DNA of 64,000 nucleotides, from positions 664,485 to 728,484 of the forward strand of contig NZ_KB892377.1 in the NCBI RefSeq assembly GCF_000373785.1, given 5' to 3'. This stretch comes from Erysipelothrix tonsillarum DSM 14972. GTDB lineage: Bacteria > Bacillota_I > Bacilli_A > Erysipelotrichales > Erysipelotrichaceae. The notes under the pieces are model-generated. The model did no database searches, was not told the origin of the DNA, and saw only the letters and a list, made by a program, of their open reading frames with translations. Shown in pieces: positions 1 to 9,560 of the stretch. Position 1 is the stretch's first letter, and each line of letters opens with the position of its first letter. The position numbers and the translations under genes were made by a program.

Positions 1-354
1 AACAACATCATTCGGTATGTATGAAATGATTAGTTCGTGAGCAAAAGGCAAACTTTGAGCGTAGATTTCTCCACCCCCTGCGATAAAAATATCTTCATTT
101 GAATGTTCGTTTTCTTTTAAAAATGCCATAAGATCTGGAATTGCATTCTCAAATGATTTACTGCGCGTTACAACATATATTTCTCTTTGATCCAATTTGG
201 TTGGCAATCCTTCAAACGTTTTGCGTCCCATCACTACTTTTTGGTTCAAAGTCGTCGCCCTAAAGTGTTGTAAATCTTCCTTATTATGCCATGGCATTGA
301 TCCATTAAGACCAATCGTTCGATGTTGATTCATCGCTACAATAATTTTAATCAT
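1..354 (-). CDS. folA: dihydrofolate reductase, 3' end missing at window edge
   Basis: Reduces dihydrofolate to tetrahydrofolate with NADPH, regenerating the folate oxidised by the thymidylate synthase next door. I translated the first 118 codons; the gene runs off the left edge, and the family is usually about 160 residues. The N-terminus [10 protein letters not shown], the IGLNGSMPWHNKEDL substrate-loop region, the VVMGRKTFEGLP segment and the FIAGGGEIYAQ NADP-binding segment are all typical of DHFR. The start codon overlaps the thyA stop (TAATG), so the two are translationally coupled. Identity is secure; only the missing C-terminus is unknown. Confidence 0.95.
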   Translation of the reverse strand, partial: MIKIIVAMNQHRTIGLNGSMPWHNKEDLQHFRATTLNQKVVMGRKTFEGLPTKLDQREIYVVTRSKSFENAIPDLMAFLKENEHSNEDIFIAGGGEIYAQSLPFAHELIISYIPNDVV

Positions 355-1223
355 TAAACACTTACCTTAGCCTTGATTCTTGGATGAGGATTATAGTCAA
401 CGACTTCAAAATCGTCAAACTTAAAGTCCGTTATTTCTTTTTGATCTCCATGAATTACCAAGCGTGGTAGCGGGCGTACTTCTCTGCTCAACTGGGTTTG
501 AATTGCATCAAAATGATCATTGTAAATGTGTAAATCTCCAAAAGTATGAATAAATTCACCCACCTCCAAATCACAGACCTTTGCAACCATATGAAGTAAC
601 AGTGCATATGAAGCAATATTAAATGGAACACCTAGAAAAACATCCGCGCTGCGTTGATATAATTGCAATGATAACTTATTATCATTGCTTACATAAAATT
701 GCATGAATGCATGACAAGGTGGCAGTGCCATTTGATCAACTTCTGCAGGATTCCATGCGCTCATTATAATACGTCTTGAGAACGGATTCGTTTTGATTGT
801 ATCGATTACATTTTGTAATTGATCGACACCTCCAAAGTCGCGCCATTGTTTTCCATAAACTGGTCCCAATTCTCCGTACTTTTGAGCAAACGCATCGTCA
901 TTGATAATGCGTTCCACAAATTCATCCATGGATTCCCCCGCGAAATCTTTCGATTCTTGAAACAGTTGATAAGGCCATTCATTCCAAATACGAACCTTGT
1001 TTTCTACAAGCCACTTAATATTCGTATCCCCGCTAACAAACCATAATAATTCTTTAGCAAGGGAAGGAAAATGAACTTTTTTAGTTGTTAGTAGAGGAAA
1101 ACCCTCACTCAAATCAAAACGCATTTGATATCCAAAAACACCTTTAGTCCCTGTTCCTGTGCGGTCCTCCCTTGAAGTACCGTTATCTAATACGAACTGA
1201 CACATTTCCAAATAATTTTTCAT
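354..1223 (-). CDS. thyA: thymidylate synthase ThyA
   Basis: Methylates dUMP to dTMP with methylene-tetrahydrofolate, giving dihydrofolate. The 289-residue protein has the [11 protein letters not shown] dUMP-phosphate region near residue 16, the active-site [11 protein letters not shown] with catalytic Cys170, and [19 protein letters not shown]. It is about 25 residues longer than the E. coli enzyme because of an insertion around residues 85-110 in the small domain, which is common in Firmicutes. It sits between an SSB-like gene and folA on the same strand; the 1-nt overlap with folA indicates one operon. Confidence 0.97.
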   Translation of the reverse strand: MKNYLEMCQFVLDNGTSREDRTGTGTKGVFGYQMRFDLSEGFPLLTTKKVHFPSLAKELLWFVSGDTNIKWLVENKVRIWNEWPYQLFQESKDFAGESMDEFVERIINDDAFAQKYGELGPVYGKQWRDFGGVDQLQNVIDTIKTNPFSRRIIMSAWNPAEVDQMALPPCHAFMQFYVSNDNKLSLQLYQRSADVFLGVPFNIASYALLLHMVAKVCDLEVGEFIHTFGDLHIYNDHFDAIQTQLSREVRPLPRLVIHGDQKEITDFKFDDFEVVDYNPHPRIKAKVSV

Positions 1224-1269
1224 TTTATCACCTATGTACTATTATACAAAAAATTCGTTGTCTTTGGTA

Positions 1270-1560
1270 CTATTTCGGGTATAAGAACTCAAGATGTTCC
1301 GCAATTAAGATATATTTATCACCTTTAATTTCTAATCGTCCCTTAACTGAGATTAAACTCCCCGGTTTGCAAGACTCAGTTGTGGTTTCGCTTGCTCCAC
1401 GCCACAATAAAATCGGGAATGTATCCTTACGGAAGGTTCCGCATGCATCACGAAAATTCGATGTAACACTAACGTGCATCAAAGCATAACTCGCATTGGT
1501 GTGATTTTCGATTGGTACGGGCATCGTTTCAACATGCCCAACAAGTTGAACAAAATTCAT
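1270..1560 (-). CDS. small single-stranded DNA-binding (SSB/OB-fold) protein
   Basis: A 96-residue protein that looks like an OB-fold SSB core: MNFVQLVGHVETMP at the N-terminus, a central strand FPILLWRGASETT in the place of the SSB 'xxVxWGKxAE' segment, and SLISVKGRLEIKG in the place of 'xxVEGRL'. It lacks the acidic C-terminal tail that normal SSB uses to recruit partners. I chose ATG at 1560 because AGGAGG lies just upstream; an in-frame ATG 13 codons earlier has no comparable site. It is the first gene before thyA and folA. It could be an SsbB/YwpH- or PriB-like accessory protein; which one cannot be decided by eye. Confidence 0.7.
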   Translation of the reverse strand: MNFVQLVGHVETMPVPIENHTNASYALMHVSVTSNFRDACGTFRKDTFPILLWRGASETTTESCKPGSLISVKGRLEIKGDKYILIAEHLEFLYPK

Positions 1561-1655
1561 AAATTCCTCCTGTATAAAAAATCTTTCGTGGTTACCCACA
1601 TTTCTAAATGTACTTTAAATCTTATTATCCCTACAATATTTTTTAATAAATACAA

Positions 1656-1686
1656 TAAAAAAGATTAGATTTATTAAAATCTAATC
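1656..1686 (-). terminator. intrinsic terminator after ymfH
   Basis: Ten-base stem (1663-1672 with 1677-1686), loop ATTA, followed on the minus strand by TTTTTTATTG. The stem overlaps the ymfH stop codon. Confidence 0.8.
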
Positions 1687-2940
1687 CTTTTTCATTATTA
1701 AGAATGAATCATCACTGTTCTCAATCATTGCAGCAACCTTTTCTAGAGCTTCGAAAGGTAGGTCACGAATCATTTCCAAATATTCAAAATAAGACACGCC
1801 ATCAAAATGAGCCCGGCCCAAGGTAATGGCAAGTTCATCCGTCTTGCTCAAAGACATAATCATTTCACCATAATAACGCTTGGTAAGTTGATTGAAAGAA
1901 GATTCATCGTACTGTAAATGACGCATTTTTGAATTAATCAATGTCTTAAAGGCTTCATGTTTAGACCCTTCATTTACAAAATAAACTACTCCAAACGATT
2001 CCCGAATATCAATGTCGTAACCGTAAGAGTCGGAAACAATCCCTGAATCCAACCAATCTTGGTACTCGGGTAACATTTCTGAAAAATTCATTTCTAAAAG
2101 CATACGAATCAAGAATTCATCTTTCAATTTATCGTTGTTGGTATAGGGGAATTTGAATGAATACGTCATCTTAGGTTCTTCTACATCCCCCAAAATTTCC
2201 CGTTCTTTGATTGCGACATGCATCGGCTCTTCATCAAAAACATCTTTAACTGTTTCCACTTGTTTGCGATGATTCAGCGTCTCTTCAAGCACAATGCGTT
2301 CTACTTCATTTGGGTCTTTCGGTGTTACTATGGTCAATGACATCCGATGATCTGCATAATTCATCTCATAAGCTCTACGTAAATCTGCTAATGTCGTTTC
2401 TGTAACACTTGCTTCTGTCCCCGCAATATCATAAATAAATGGATAATGGTGGAATAAATTAATGTATGTTTCATTTAATAAACGCATATCCGGCATTTGT
2501 TCATACATTTTTATTTCTTCGATAATGATGCCTTTTTCTTTTTCAACGCTTTCTTCTGTAACACTGAATTTGCTTACAAACTGAATCAAAAGTCGAAGTG
2601 GTGCTTCGAGGTCGCCATTATGTCCGAAGTAATACATCGTCTGCTCATAAGATGTAAAGGCATTTCCACTTGCTCCGAGTTCAGCAAATTGACTCAGAAT
2701 ATCTTTACTTTCGTCTTCGAAAAGTTTATGTTCAAGGAAATGGGCAACGCCAGATTTATGATTGATGAGCACACCATCTAAACTTTGTTTGAGATTCAAG
2801 GCACCAAAAGGTGTTCCGTAAACTGCGCTCGAACGTTTAAAACCTGGTCGATGAACTATGGTCACCGCTAACCCACTGGGAGTTGTAAACGTATAAACCT
2901 CTTCATTAAAATCATTCTTAACTTTAATCATTTTTTTCAC
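1681..2940 (-). CDS. ymfH: M16 family zinc peptidase YmfH (EF-P modification-associated)
   Basis: Catalytic half of a two-protein M16 (insulinase/mitochondrial-processing-like) pair. The inverted zinc motif HFLEH is at residues 67-71, with the downstream acidic cluster IIIEEIKMYEQ near 138-148 supplying the third ligand. Length 419 is normal for YmfH. In Bacillus subtilis the YmfF/YmfH pair has been linked to the ymfI locus that modifies elongation factor P; no ymfI is seen here. Its 5' end overlaps ymfF by 17 nt, so the two are co-transcribed and coupled. Substrate unknown. Confidence 0.88.
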   Translation of the reverse strand: MKKMIKVKNDFNEEVYTFTTPSGLAVTIVHRPGFKRSSAVYGTPFGALNLKQSLDGVLINHKSGVAHFLEHKLFEDESKDILSQFAELGASGNAFTSYEQTMYYFGHNGDLEAPLRLLIQFVSKFSVTEESVEKEKGIIIEEIKMYEQMPDMRLLNETYINLFHHYPFIYDIAGTEASVTETTLADLRRAYEMNYADHRMSLTIVTPKDPNEVERIVLEETLNHRKQVETVKDVFDEEPMHVAIKEREILGDVEEPKMTYSFKFPYTNNDKLKDEFLIRMLLEMNFSEMLPEYQDWLDSGIVSDSYGYDIDIRESFGVVYFVNEGSKHEAFKTLINSKMRHLQYDESSFNQLTKRYYGEMIMSLSKTDELAITLGRAHFDGVSYFEYLEMIRDLPFEALEKVAAMIENSDDSFLIMKKD

Positions 2941-4144
2941 CTCTATATGCGAATATATACGGTTTTCGAATCGTGTTTAAAACTGCTTTCACATCAGCTT
3001 CAGTGACATCACGAATCTTCGCCTGCATGGATTCGATGGACTCATCAACCTCTAACATATTATTTCTAAAAGTATGGTCCGCAATACTTTTAATTCGTTC
3101 TGAATTCCCTTCCAACGAAAGATCAAGATAATTGATTGCAGCTTGAATATCCAAGGATTCATTGCGAATGATTTCAAACTGTTCTTCAATTAATGCCAAC
3201 GTTTTATCTACATTATTATCATTGACCCCAGTTGCGATATAAAAAATCCCATCAAAAACTTGTCTTGAAGCATAAATTGAATAACACAAACTATGTTTTT
3301 CACGGATATTTTGGAAAAGTAGTGATGTTGGTAACTGACCTAAATAAGCGATAAATACCAAATAAGCATAATACAAATCATCATATGGTGTGATACTTGT
3401 TTGATATATACAGACAAGTTCACTTTGACTTCCCCTATAACGTTCTTCTTTGTATGTGTTCTCAATGGACGTTTTAAAAAGTGCATCCGCAATTGGTTTC
3501 GACATTCCTACATTAAACGCTTTAAAATCACAGGTTCGATTAATTCCCCCTACGAGATAGATTTGCTTATTGAATTCATGAATACATGCTTGATGTAGTC
3601 CTTTGATATCTTCAAGGGTGATTGATTCGAGATCATCCAAATCCCCTAAAGCATTGAGTTCAAATAATTGACCTGCTCCCGCATTTTTAAAACCTTTGAT
3701 TAATGCATTTTGAGAAGCATTTTCTTTCACATGCAAATGGCTCATTCTTAAATTTTTCTTTGCTTCTTCGAGCGTCTGTTCGTTTAGAAGTGGGTATAAG
3801 TACATATCTTCAAGAAGTTTGATTTGTTCGTCGAGAAGCGGTTCATTTGTAAAGCGCTCATGAATCATTTTAATACCTAAATCAATAACTTGATAGGTCC
3901 CAAGTGTATAAGTTAAAGCACTGGTTTTCGCGCCATAAAGCATATCATGTCGTTTTGCTAGTGACGTTTTCGTGGGATTATCGATAAGGCGATCCCCCAT
4001 CATGCGAGTGAGTAAATTCGCCATCGTATTTGTTTTTCTTTCAAGTTTTAATACAATTTTAAGCGAAAGATACACCTCATGAAATTTTTCTTCATTAATT
4101 AAATGAATCTGTATGCCGTTTTGTAATTTTAATTCTTCATTCAT
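2924..4144 (-). CDS. ymfF: M16 family peptidase-like protein YmfF, zinc motif absent
   Basis: A 406-residue paralogue and partner of YmfH. It has the two-lobed M16 layout but no HxxEH motif: the corresponding N-terminal region reads MANLLTRMMGDRL. This is the usual state for YmfF, the non-catalytic partner of a heterodimer. GGAGG stands just before the ATG. It is the first gene of the two-gene operon and is divergent from pncB; about 77 nt of AT-rich DNA separates the two start codons. Confidence 0.85.
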   Translation of the reverse strand: MNEELKLQNGIQIHLINEEKFHEVYLSLKIVLKLERKTNTMANLLTRMMGDRLIDNPTKTSLAKRHDMLYGAKTSALTYTLGTYQVIDLGIKMIHERFTNEPLLDEQIKLLEDMYLYPLLNEQTLEEAKKNLRMSHLHVKENASQNALIKGFKNAGAGQLFELNALGDLDDLESITLEDIKGLHQACIHEFNKQIYLVGGINRTCDFKAFNVGMSKPIADALFKTSIENTYKEERYRGSQSELVCIYQTSITPYDDLYYAYLVFIAYLGQLPTSLLFQNIREKHSLCYSIYASRQVFDGIFYIATGVNDNNVDKTLALIEEQFEIIRNESLDIQAAINYLDLSLEGNSERIKSIADHTFRNNMLEVDESIESMQAKIRDVTEADVKAVLNTIRKPYIFAYRGEKND

Positions 4145-4221
4145 GATACATCCTCCAAAAAATGATACAATATAATAGCATTGTACATCAATATGATGTA
4201 AATAGAAAGAACGGTGGCAGA

Positions 4222-5670
4222 ATGATTAAACCTAATGATGCAGTCTTCTTGACTGATCTCTATGAATTCACAATGGCGTATACATATTTCAAACAAAATC
4301 GACATGAAGAAATTGTTTATTTCGATATGTTTACCCGAAAAATACCGAACCAAGGTGGGTATCTCATCTTTAATGGTTTGAGCAAACTTATTGAAACTAT
4401 AAACAATTTTAAATTTAATCAATCCCATATCGATTACCTTTATGAACAAGGCTTTACGGATCAAGCATTCTTAGATTATTTATTGAATTTAGAACTTAAT
4501 CTGGATATATGGGCTGTGGAAGATGGCACGGTGGTATTCCAAAATGAACCCCTTGTAACGGTACGCGGAACAGTTATTGAAGCTCAACTGATTGAAACAC
4601 TTCTTTTACTATCCATCAATTATTCAACACTCGTAACGACGAAAGCAAGCCGCATCGTTAATGCAGCTCGCGGACGCGCAGTGTTGGAATTTGGAGCGCG
4701 TCGCGCTCACGGTTATGATTCATCCGTTGACGGTGCTCGTGCCGCAATTATTGCTGGCTGCGTTGGAACATCACATACCCTCGCAGGTTATCAATATGGA
4801 GCCAACGTTTCTGGAACAATGGCACATTCATACATTCAACTTCACGATTCAGAATTTGAAGCTTTTATGGCGTTTGCAGAAATTAATCCTGATAATGCTA
4901 TTTTCTTAGTTGATACTTATGATACTTTAGGTTCTGGAATTCCAAACGCGATCCGTGTCGCAAAGGAATACCTAATTCCTAAAGGATACCGTCTAAAAGC
5001 AATTCGTTTGGATTCGGGTGACCTTGCCTATCTCTCAAAAGAAGCACGAAAGATGCTTGATGAAGCTAACCTGCATGATTGTAAGATTATGGCATCGAAT
5101 TCATTGGATGAGTATCTCATTGACGACTTAATTTATCAAGGGGCCCAGATTGATTCATTTGGTGTTGGTGAAAACTTAATCACATCAAAATCTGAACCCG
5201 TTCTCGGTGGTGTGTATAAACTTGTTGCTCAAGAACACCCTGATGGTTCACTCACGCCTAAAATCAAAGTTAGTGAAAATATCGAAAAAATTACAAACCC
5301 TAGCTATAAACGACTCTATCGTTTTTATGACAATCATACAAATAAAGCACTTGCTGACTATATTGCACTAGCTGACGAAGTAATTCCGACAGATGAAATA
5401 ACGATTTTTGATCCATCTGCTCCTTGGAAAAAGAAAACGCTCAAAGAATACCAAGTGCGTGAACTACAAGTTCCAATATATCAAAATGGAAACTGTGTCT
5501 ACGAACTGCCTAATCTTGAAGAAATTGCTTTATATTCTCAAAAAGAGCTTGAAACAATTTGGGATGAAGTGAAACGGTTGCATTATCCACACCGTTATTA
5601 CGTTGACCTTTCCCAAAAATTATACGATCTTAAACTTGAATTACTTCATAATATAAGCAACAATAAATAA
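4222..5670 (+). CDS. pncB: nicotinate phosphoribosyltransferase
   Basis: Joins nicotinate and PRPP to nicotinate mononucleotide with ATP hydrolysis, the entry step of NAD salvage (Preiss-Handler). The protein has the N-terminal DAVFLTDLYEFTMAY, the EFGARRAHG segment, GTMAHSYIQ with the phosphorylatable histidine, AIRLDSGDLAYLS and GVGENLITS...GGVYKLV, all typical of NAPRTase. The start is ATG 4222, with GGTGG 7 nt upstream; an in-frame ATG at 4162 would lie in the divergent promoter region. Length 482 is normal. It is a single-gene unit, opposite in direction to its neighbours. Confidence 0.95.
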   Translation: MIKPNDAVFLTDLYEFTMAYTYFKQNRHEEIVYFDMFTRKIPNQGGYLIFNGLSKLIETINNFKFNQSHIDYLYEQGFTDQAFLDYLLNLELNLDIWAVEDGTVVFQNEPLVTVRGTVIEAQLIETLLLLSINYSTLVTTKASRIVNAARGRAVLEFGARRAHGYDSSVDGARAAIIAGCVGTSHTLAGYQYGANVSGTMAHSYIQLHDSEFEAFMAFAEINPDNAIFLVDTYDTLGSGIPNAIRVAKEYLIPKGYRLKAIRLDSGDLAYLSKEARKMLDEANLHDCKIMASNSLDEYLIDDLIYQGAQIDSFGVGENLITSKSEPVLGGVYKLVAQEHPDGSLTPKIKVSENIEKITNPSYKRLYRFYDNHTNKALADYIALADEVIPTDEITIFDPSAPWKKKTLKEYQVRELQVPIYQNGNCVYELPNLEEIALYSQKELETIWDEVKRLHYPHRYYVDLSQKLYDLKLELLHNISNNK

Positions 5671-5682
5671 TAAAAAAGATGA

Positions 5683-5738
5683 GTTAGCCAATATATATCC
5701 CCCGTTTTTCATGGGTGAGCTAGAGGCTAACTTTTCTT
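5683..5738 (+). terminator. hairpin after pncB, terminator-like on both strands
   Basis: GTTAGCC (5683-5689) pairs with GGCTAAC (5725-5731), followed on the plus strand by TTTTCTT. On the minus strand the same stem is followed by TCATCTTTTTTATT, so it could also end leftward transcripts. The 35-nt apical part contains a weaker CCC/GGG hairpin. Confidence 0.6.
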
Positions 5739-5819
5739 ATGTTCGTGTTTCTTTAAAAAATTAAGATAAAGTAACACATCATTCATTATAGATTCTAGAA
5801 ATACCTTACAAAAAAACAT
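5727..5819 (-). CDS. possible 30-residue hydrophobic peptide
   Basis: I translated a 30-codon reading frame starting MFFCKVFLES and ending KKHEHKKS, with a hydrophobic middle (IMNDVLLYLNFL) and a basic tail. An AGGAGG Shine-Dalgarno sequence (plus-strand cctcct, 5828-5833) is 8 nt before the ATG, ideal spacing. Part of that sequence lies in the stem of the hairpin 5823-5874, so translation could be blocked by folding. The arrangement resembles type I toxin mRNAs, but I recognise no family and found no convincing dedicated promoter. It may be a chance frame. Confidence 0.35.
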   Translation of the reverse strand: MFFCKVFLESIMNDVLLYLNFLKKHEHKKS

Positions 5820-5822
5820 AAT

Positions 5823-5876
5823 AAAAACCTCCTGTTTATATCATTTTACGACGATATATATTCAAGAGGTTTTTTT
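5823..5876. terminator. bidirectional terminator between pncB and nupQ
   Basis: AAAAACCTC (5823-5831) pairs with GAGGTTTTT (5866-5874), with a nested TATATC/GATATA pair (5837-5842 with 5853-5858). T-runs follow on both strands, so it can end both pncB and the nup operon. Confidence 0.75.
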
Positions 5877-5915
5877 ACTATCCCGTTTTAATGGGACTAT
5901 TTTATATTGAATTTT

Positions 5916-6869
5916 TTAACGTTTTCCTGCATCATAAGGCTGACCCGCAGCTTTCGGTGCAGCTGATTTTTTTGATGTAAATACTAATACCACTAATGTA
6001 GCTATGTATGGCAACATCTTAAATACTTGATCCGGAATGCCAAGGCCGTTTAAGAATGGGATTCCAGAATATACATTCGATAAGGTCAATGCAAGTGCAA
6101 AGAACAAGGAAGAGAAGAAAATAGTTTTTGGTCTCCATTGTCCAAAAATCAGAATCGCAAGTGCAAGGAAACCATAACCATTTGCCGTTCCAGTAAATGA
6201 AGTACTAATTGGAACTGTAATAATTAAACCACCAAGACCCGCTAGAGCCCCGGAAATTAGTACACCTGCCCAGCGAATTCGTTTTACATTCCCTCCTGCG
6301 GCATCTAATGCGTGTGGATTTTCCCCTGCAGAACGCAGTCGCAATCCAAAACGTGTTTTGTAAATTACAAAAGTCGCAATAAATAAAATTGCAAGACCGA
6401 TATAAGTTGAGATATAAGCATTGGTAAAGAATAACGGTCCAATAATAGGAATTTCTGATAGAAACGGAACTTTTCGAATTAAGAATTCATTTCTAAATGG
6501 AATTTCTTTTACAGAATAAAGTAAACGAGCAATATAAACTGTAAATGCAGGAGCAAACATATTGATTGCTGTCCCACTAATTGTTTGGTCCGCATTCATA
6601 TTTATGGCAGCAAAGGCATGGACAGCACCCATAACGATTCCCGCAATAATTGCTGCAAGCATTGCAACAATATATAGTAACTGTCCCGACATATAATTTT
6701 GAAGGAAAAATAAAGTAATTACTCCAAAAAATGTACCAAAAACCATAATACCCTCTAAAGCAATATTTACGATACCACCGCGTTCAGAGAATAGACCACC
6801 AAGCGAAACAACAAGTAACGGAATCGCTACATAAAGCATCTGTTGAACAATAAATGCAAATGTATTCAT
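5916..6869 (-). CDS. nupQ: nucleoside ABC transporter permease, NupQ type
   Basis: Inner-membrane subunit (317 aa) of a BMP-dependent nucleoside importer of the BPD_transp_2 (ribose/branched-chain amino acid-like) permease family. The sequence is mostly membrane segments, with the conserved cytoplasmic loop FGLRLRSAGENPHALDAAG around residues 170-190 that docks the ATPase, and SLGGLFSERGGIVNIALEG near the N-terminus, both signatures of the YufQ/NupQ subfamily. Last gene of nupO-nupP-nupQ; its start is adjacent to the nupP stop. The bidirectional terminator lies 40 nt downstream. Confidence 0.9.
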   Translation of the reverse strand: MNTFAFIVQQMLYVAIPLLVVSLGGLFSERGGIVNIALEGIMVFGTFFGVITLFFLQNYMSGQLLYIVAMLAAIIAGIVMGAVHAFAAINMNADQTISGTAINMFAPAFTVYIARLLYSVKEIPFRNEFLIRKVPFLSEIPIIGPLFFTNAYISTYIGLAILFIATFVIYKTRFGLRLRSAGENPHALDAAGGNVKRIRWAGVLISGALAGLGGLIITVPISTSFTGTANGYGFLALAILIFGQWRPKTIFFSSLFFALALTLSNVYSGIPFLNGLGIPDQVFKMLPYIATLVVLVFTSKKSAAPKAAGQPYDAGKR

Positions 6870-7975
6870 CAGGCATCACCTCCGGAATTTTTAGTGACCT
6901 TTGCGATAAATCCTTTAAGAAGTATCGTAAGTGCACTTACATAAATAATTGTTGCAGTTATAACTGAAATAATTTCCGGCTCAAGTCCAAATAATTGCAA
7001 GTTGTTTCCACCATACGTAATATGAGCAATAAAGAGTCCTGATAGAATAATACCAATTGGATTACTCTGAGCCAAGAGCGCAACAGATATCCCGTCAAAA
7101 CCTTCAGTTAAGAGTACATTTAATACGTCCATATATTTTCCGACATTCGCAAGGTACATCACAGCACCACCTAATCCGGCAAGGGCACCTGCTATTGTCA
7201 TGGAAAGAATAATCGATTTTTTTTCATTAATTCCAGCATAACGACTTGCATGACGATTGTACCCAACGGCTTTGAGTTCAAAACCAAACTTTGTTTTTTC
7301 TAAAATAACATATATTAGAACTGCCATAAGAATCGCAATAACGATACCAATATTGACTGAAGATCTCGGAAATAATTTATTCAGACCCAGTACTGGTAAA
7401 TAGGCATTTACCGGTGGTAAGGTACGTGAATGAACTGAATCAAATGCGGTATTTGTAATAAGATAATTCACTGCATACATACCGATATAATTTAACATAA
7501 TAGAAGCAATTACCTCATTAACATTTCGATACGCCTTAAGAATCCCAACAATGGCTCCCCACAATGCACCTGCAAGTGCACCACCAATTAAACCAACAAT
7601 CCACCCGGTCCCTGCGGGCATCCATGTCCAGTTTACACCGATGTATACAGCGGTAAATGCACCTACAGTAAATTGTCCCGAAGCACCAATATTGAATAAA
7701 CCTGTTTTAAAAGCAAAACCTACAGATAATCCAGTTAGAATGATTGGAGCTGCTCTAAATAAAACATTTCCCATTCCACGAAGATTATGATGGAAGCCAC
7801 CTTTTAAAATAATCCAGAATGCACTAAGAGCATACTGAGGTGTTGTAAGTAAAATAACAACAAATCCAACGAGTAAACCAATAATTATCGCCAAGAATGA
7901 TGCGATAACGGCATGATTACTCTCATTTGAAAAAAAGTCTTTAATTTTTTTACTAATTATATTAGTTTTTGCCAT
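6869..7975 (-). CDS. nupP: nucleoside ABC transporter permease, NupP type
   Basis: Second membrane subunit (368 aa) of the nucleoside importer. It has an N-terminal membrane segment near residues 25-45, the GLSVGFAFKTGLFNIGASGQF segment near residue 95 and the ATPase-docking loop FGFELKAVGYNRHASRYAGI. I chose ATG 7975 (MAKTNIIS...) rather than an in-frame ATG 25 codons earlier because GAGG stands just upstream and the longer version would extend far into nupO. Even so the start lies 14 nt inside nupO, showing tight coupling. Confidence 0.88.
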   Translation of the reverse strand: MAKTNIISKKIKDFFSNESNHAVIASFLAIIIGLLVGFVVILLTTPQYALSAFWIILKGGFHHNLRGMGNVLFRAAPIILTGLSVGFAFKTGLFNIGASGQFTVGAFTAVYIGVNWTWMPAGTGWIVGLIGGALAGALWGAIVGILKAYRNVNEVIASIMLNYIGMYAVNYLITNTAFDSVHSRTLPPVNAYLPVLGLNKLFPRSSVNIGIVIAILMAVLIYVILEKTKFGFELKAVGYNRHASRYAGINEKKSIILSMTIAGALAGLGGAVMYLANVGKYMDVLNVLLTEGFDGISVALLAQSNPIGIILSGLFIAHITYGGNNLQLFGLEPEIISVITATIIYVSALTILLKGFIAKVTKNSGGDA

Positions 7976-9497
7976 TTTGAGTACCTCGCTTCGCTCCAGC
8001 CATATATAACCCAAGTTCTTGTTGCGTGATATTTTCAGGCTTGAACTCACCTACAAACTCACCGTTATACATAACAAGGATCCGATCACTGATGTTCATA
8101 ATCTCTGATAATTCATAAGAGACAAGAAGAACAGATTTTCCGGCATCACGCTGCGCTACAAGTTGATTGTGTATGTATTCGATAGCACCAACGTCCAAAC
8201 CACGCGTAGGTTGTACAGCCATCAGCACCTCTGAACCCATGTCAATTTCACGAGCTAGAATCGCTTTTTGTTGATTCCCTCCGGACATACTACGTACAGT
8301 TGAATTTGGTCCTTTTGAGCTTCGAATATCGAATTTTTCAATCATTTTTCTTGCATAAGTTTCAATCTTATCAAAGCGAAGCATTCCGTGCTTTTGGAAG
8401 CGGTCTGTAAAGTATTGCTTAAGAACGAGATTGTAATCTAATTTGTAATCAAGTACGAGTCCATCTTTATGTCGATCTTCGGGGATATGCGAAATCCCGT
8501 GCGTATTGCGATATCGAATTGACTTATCTTCAATACTCTCACCCTTAAGAACGATTTCTCCCTGAGTTATAGGAAGCATTCCCGCAATGGCATAAACAAG
8601 TTCGTGTTGCCCATTACCTTCGATTCCAGCGATACTTACAATTTCCCCTTCATGTAATGCAAAAGAGGCTGCTTTAACCGCATCATGATTCCCATGTGAT
8701 GAAGCGACGTTAATATTCGTAACTTCTAGAACAACCTCGCCGCGTTCAATCGGTTTCATATCAATATTTAAATCAATTTTACGACCAACCATCATTTCGG
8801 ACATTTCATCAACTGAAACATCTTTAACGTTAACTGTGGCAATAAACTTTCCTTTTCGAAGGACCGATACCCGATCTGCAACTTCTTTAATCTCATTTAA
8901 CTTATGTGTAATAAAAATAATCGATTTCCCTTCAGAACGCAACTGTTTCATAATTGCCATTAACTCATGAATCTCTTGCGGTGTTAAAACAGCTGTAGGT
9001 TCATCAAAAATCATAACATCGCTTTCACGATAGAGTAATTTTAAAATCTCAACGCGCTGTTGCATCCCTACTGAAATATCAGAAATTCTAGCATCAGGAT
9101 CAACGTTGAGATTGTATCGATTGCTTAATTCAATGATTGCCTTACGTGCATCGCCAAGACGAACCATGCCGCGTTCAACCGTTTCAACACCTAAAATAAT
9201 ATTTTCTGTAACTGTAAAATTATCTACTAATTTAAAATGCTGGTGTACCATACCTATTTTATGATAGGTAGCTTCATGAGGGTTATTAATTTTAGTAACT
9301 TTGTCACGAATGACAATCTCTCCAGAATCTGGTTGATACATCCCAAACAACACTGACATCAACGTTGATTTTCCAGCACCATTCTCACCCAACAGTGCCA
9401 AAATTTCCCCTTCACGAAGTGAAATTGTGACGTCATCATTGGCTTTTATACCTGGAAACGTCTTGGTGATATGATTCATTTCAACAATATTTTTCAT
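7962..9497 (-). CDS. nupO: nucleoside ABC transporter ATP-binding protein, NupO type
   Basis: A fused two-domain ATPase (511 aa) that powers the importer. The first domain has Walker A GENGAGKS (37-44), signature ISVGMQQR and Walker B VMIFDEPT. The second domain has a degenerate Walker A (GIEGNGQHE) but retains SGGNQQK, the normal pattern for RbsA/YufO-type ATPases. AAGGAG precedes the ATG. It is the first gene of the operon and is preceded by a long structured leader (see 9561-9741). Confidence 0.92.
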   Translation of the reverse strand: MKNIVEMNHITKTFPGIKANDDVTISLREGEILALLGENGAGKSTLMSVLFGMYQPDSGEIVIRDKVTKINNPHEATYHKIGMVHQHFKLVDNFTVTENIILGVETVERGMVRLGDARKAIIELSNRYNLNVDPDARISDISVGMQQRVEILKLLYRESDVMIFDEPTAVLTPQEIHELMAIMKQLRSEGKSIIFITHKLNEIKEVADRVSVLRKGKFIATVNVKDVSVDEMSEMMVGRKIDLNIDMKPIERGEVVLEVTNINVASSHGNHDAVKAASFALHEGEIVSIAGIEGNGQHELVYAIAGMLPITQGEIVLKGESIEDKSIRYRNTHGISHIPEDRHKDGLVLDYKLDYNLVLKQYFTDRFQKHGMLRFDKIETYARKMIEKFDIRSSKGPNSTVRSMSGGNQQKAILAREIDMGSEVLMAVQPTRGLDVGAIEYIHNQLVAQRDAGKSVLLVSYELSEIMNISDRILVMYNGEFVGEFKPENITQQELGLYMAGAKRGTQNGKN

Positions 9498-9560
9498 ATG
9501 CCCTTACACTCCTTAAACATATCATACACAAAAATGTATTCTTAAAACAGTAAAAAATCG

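Noticed and set aside
4162..4221. Longer N-terminus for pncB starting at ATG 4162
   Set aside because: It would begin inside the divergent promoter region and lacks a ribosome binding site; MIKPNDAVFLTDLYEF at 4222 matches the family start.
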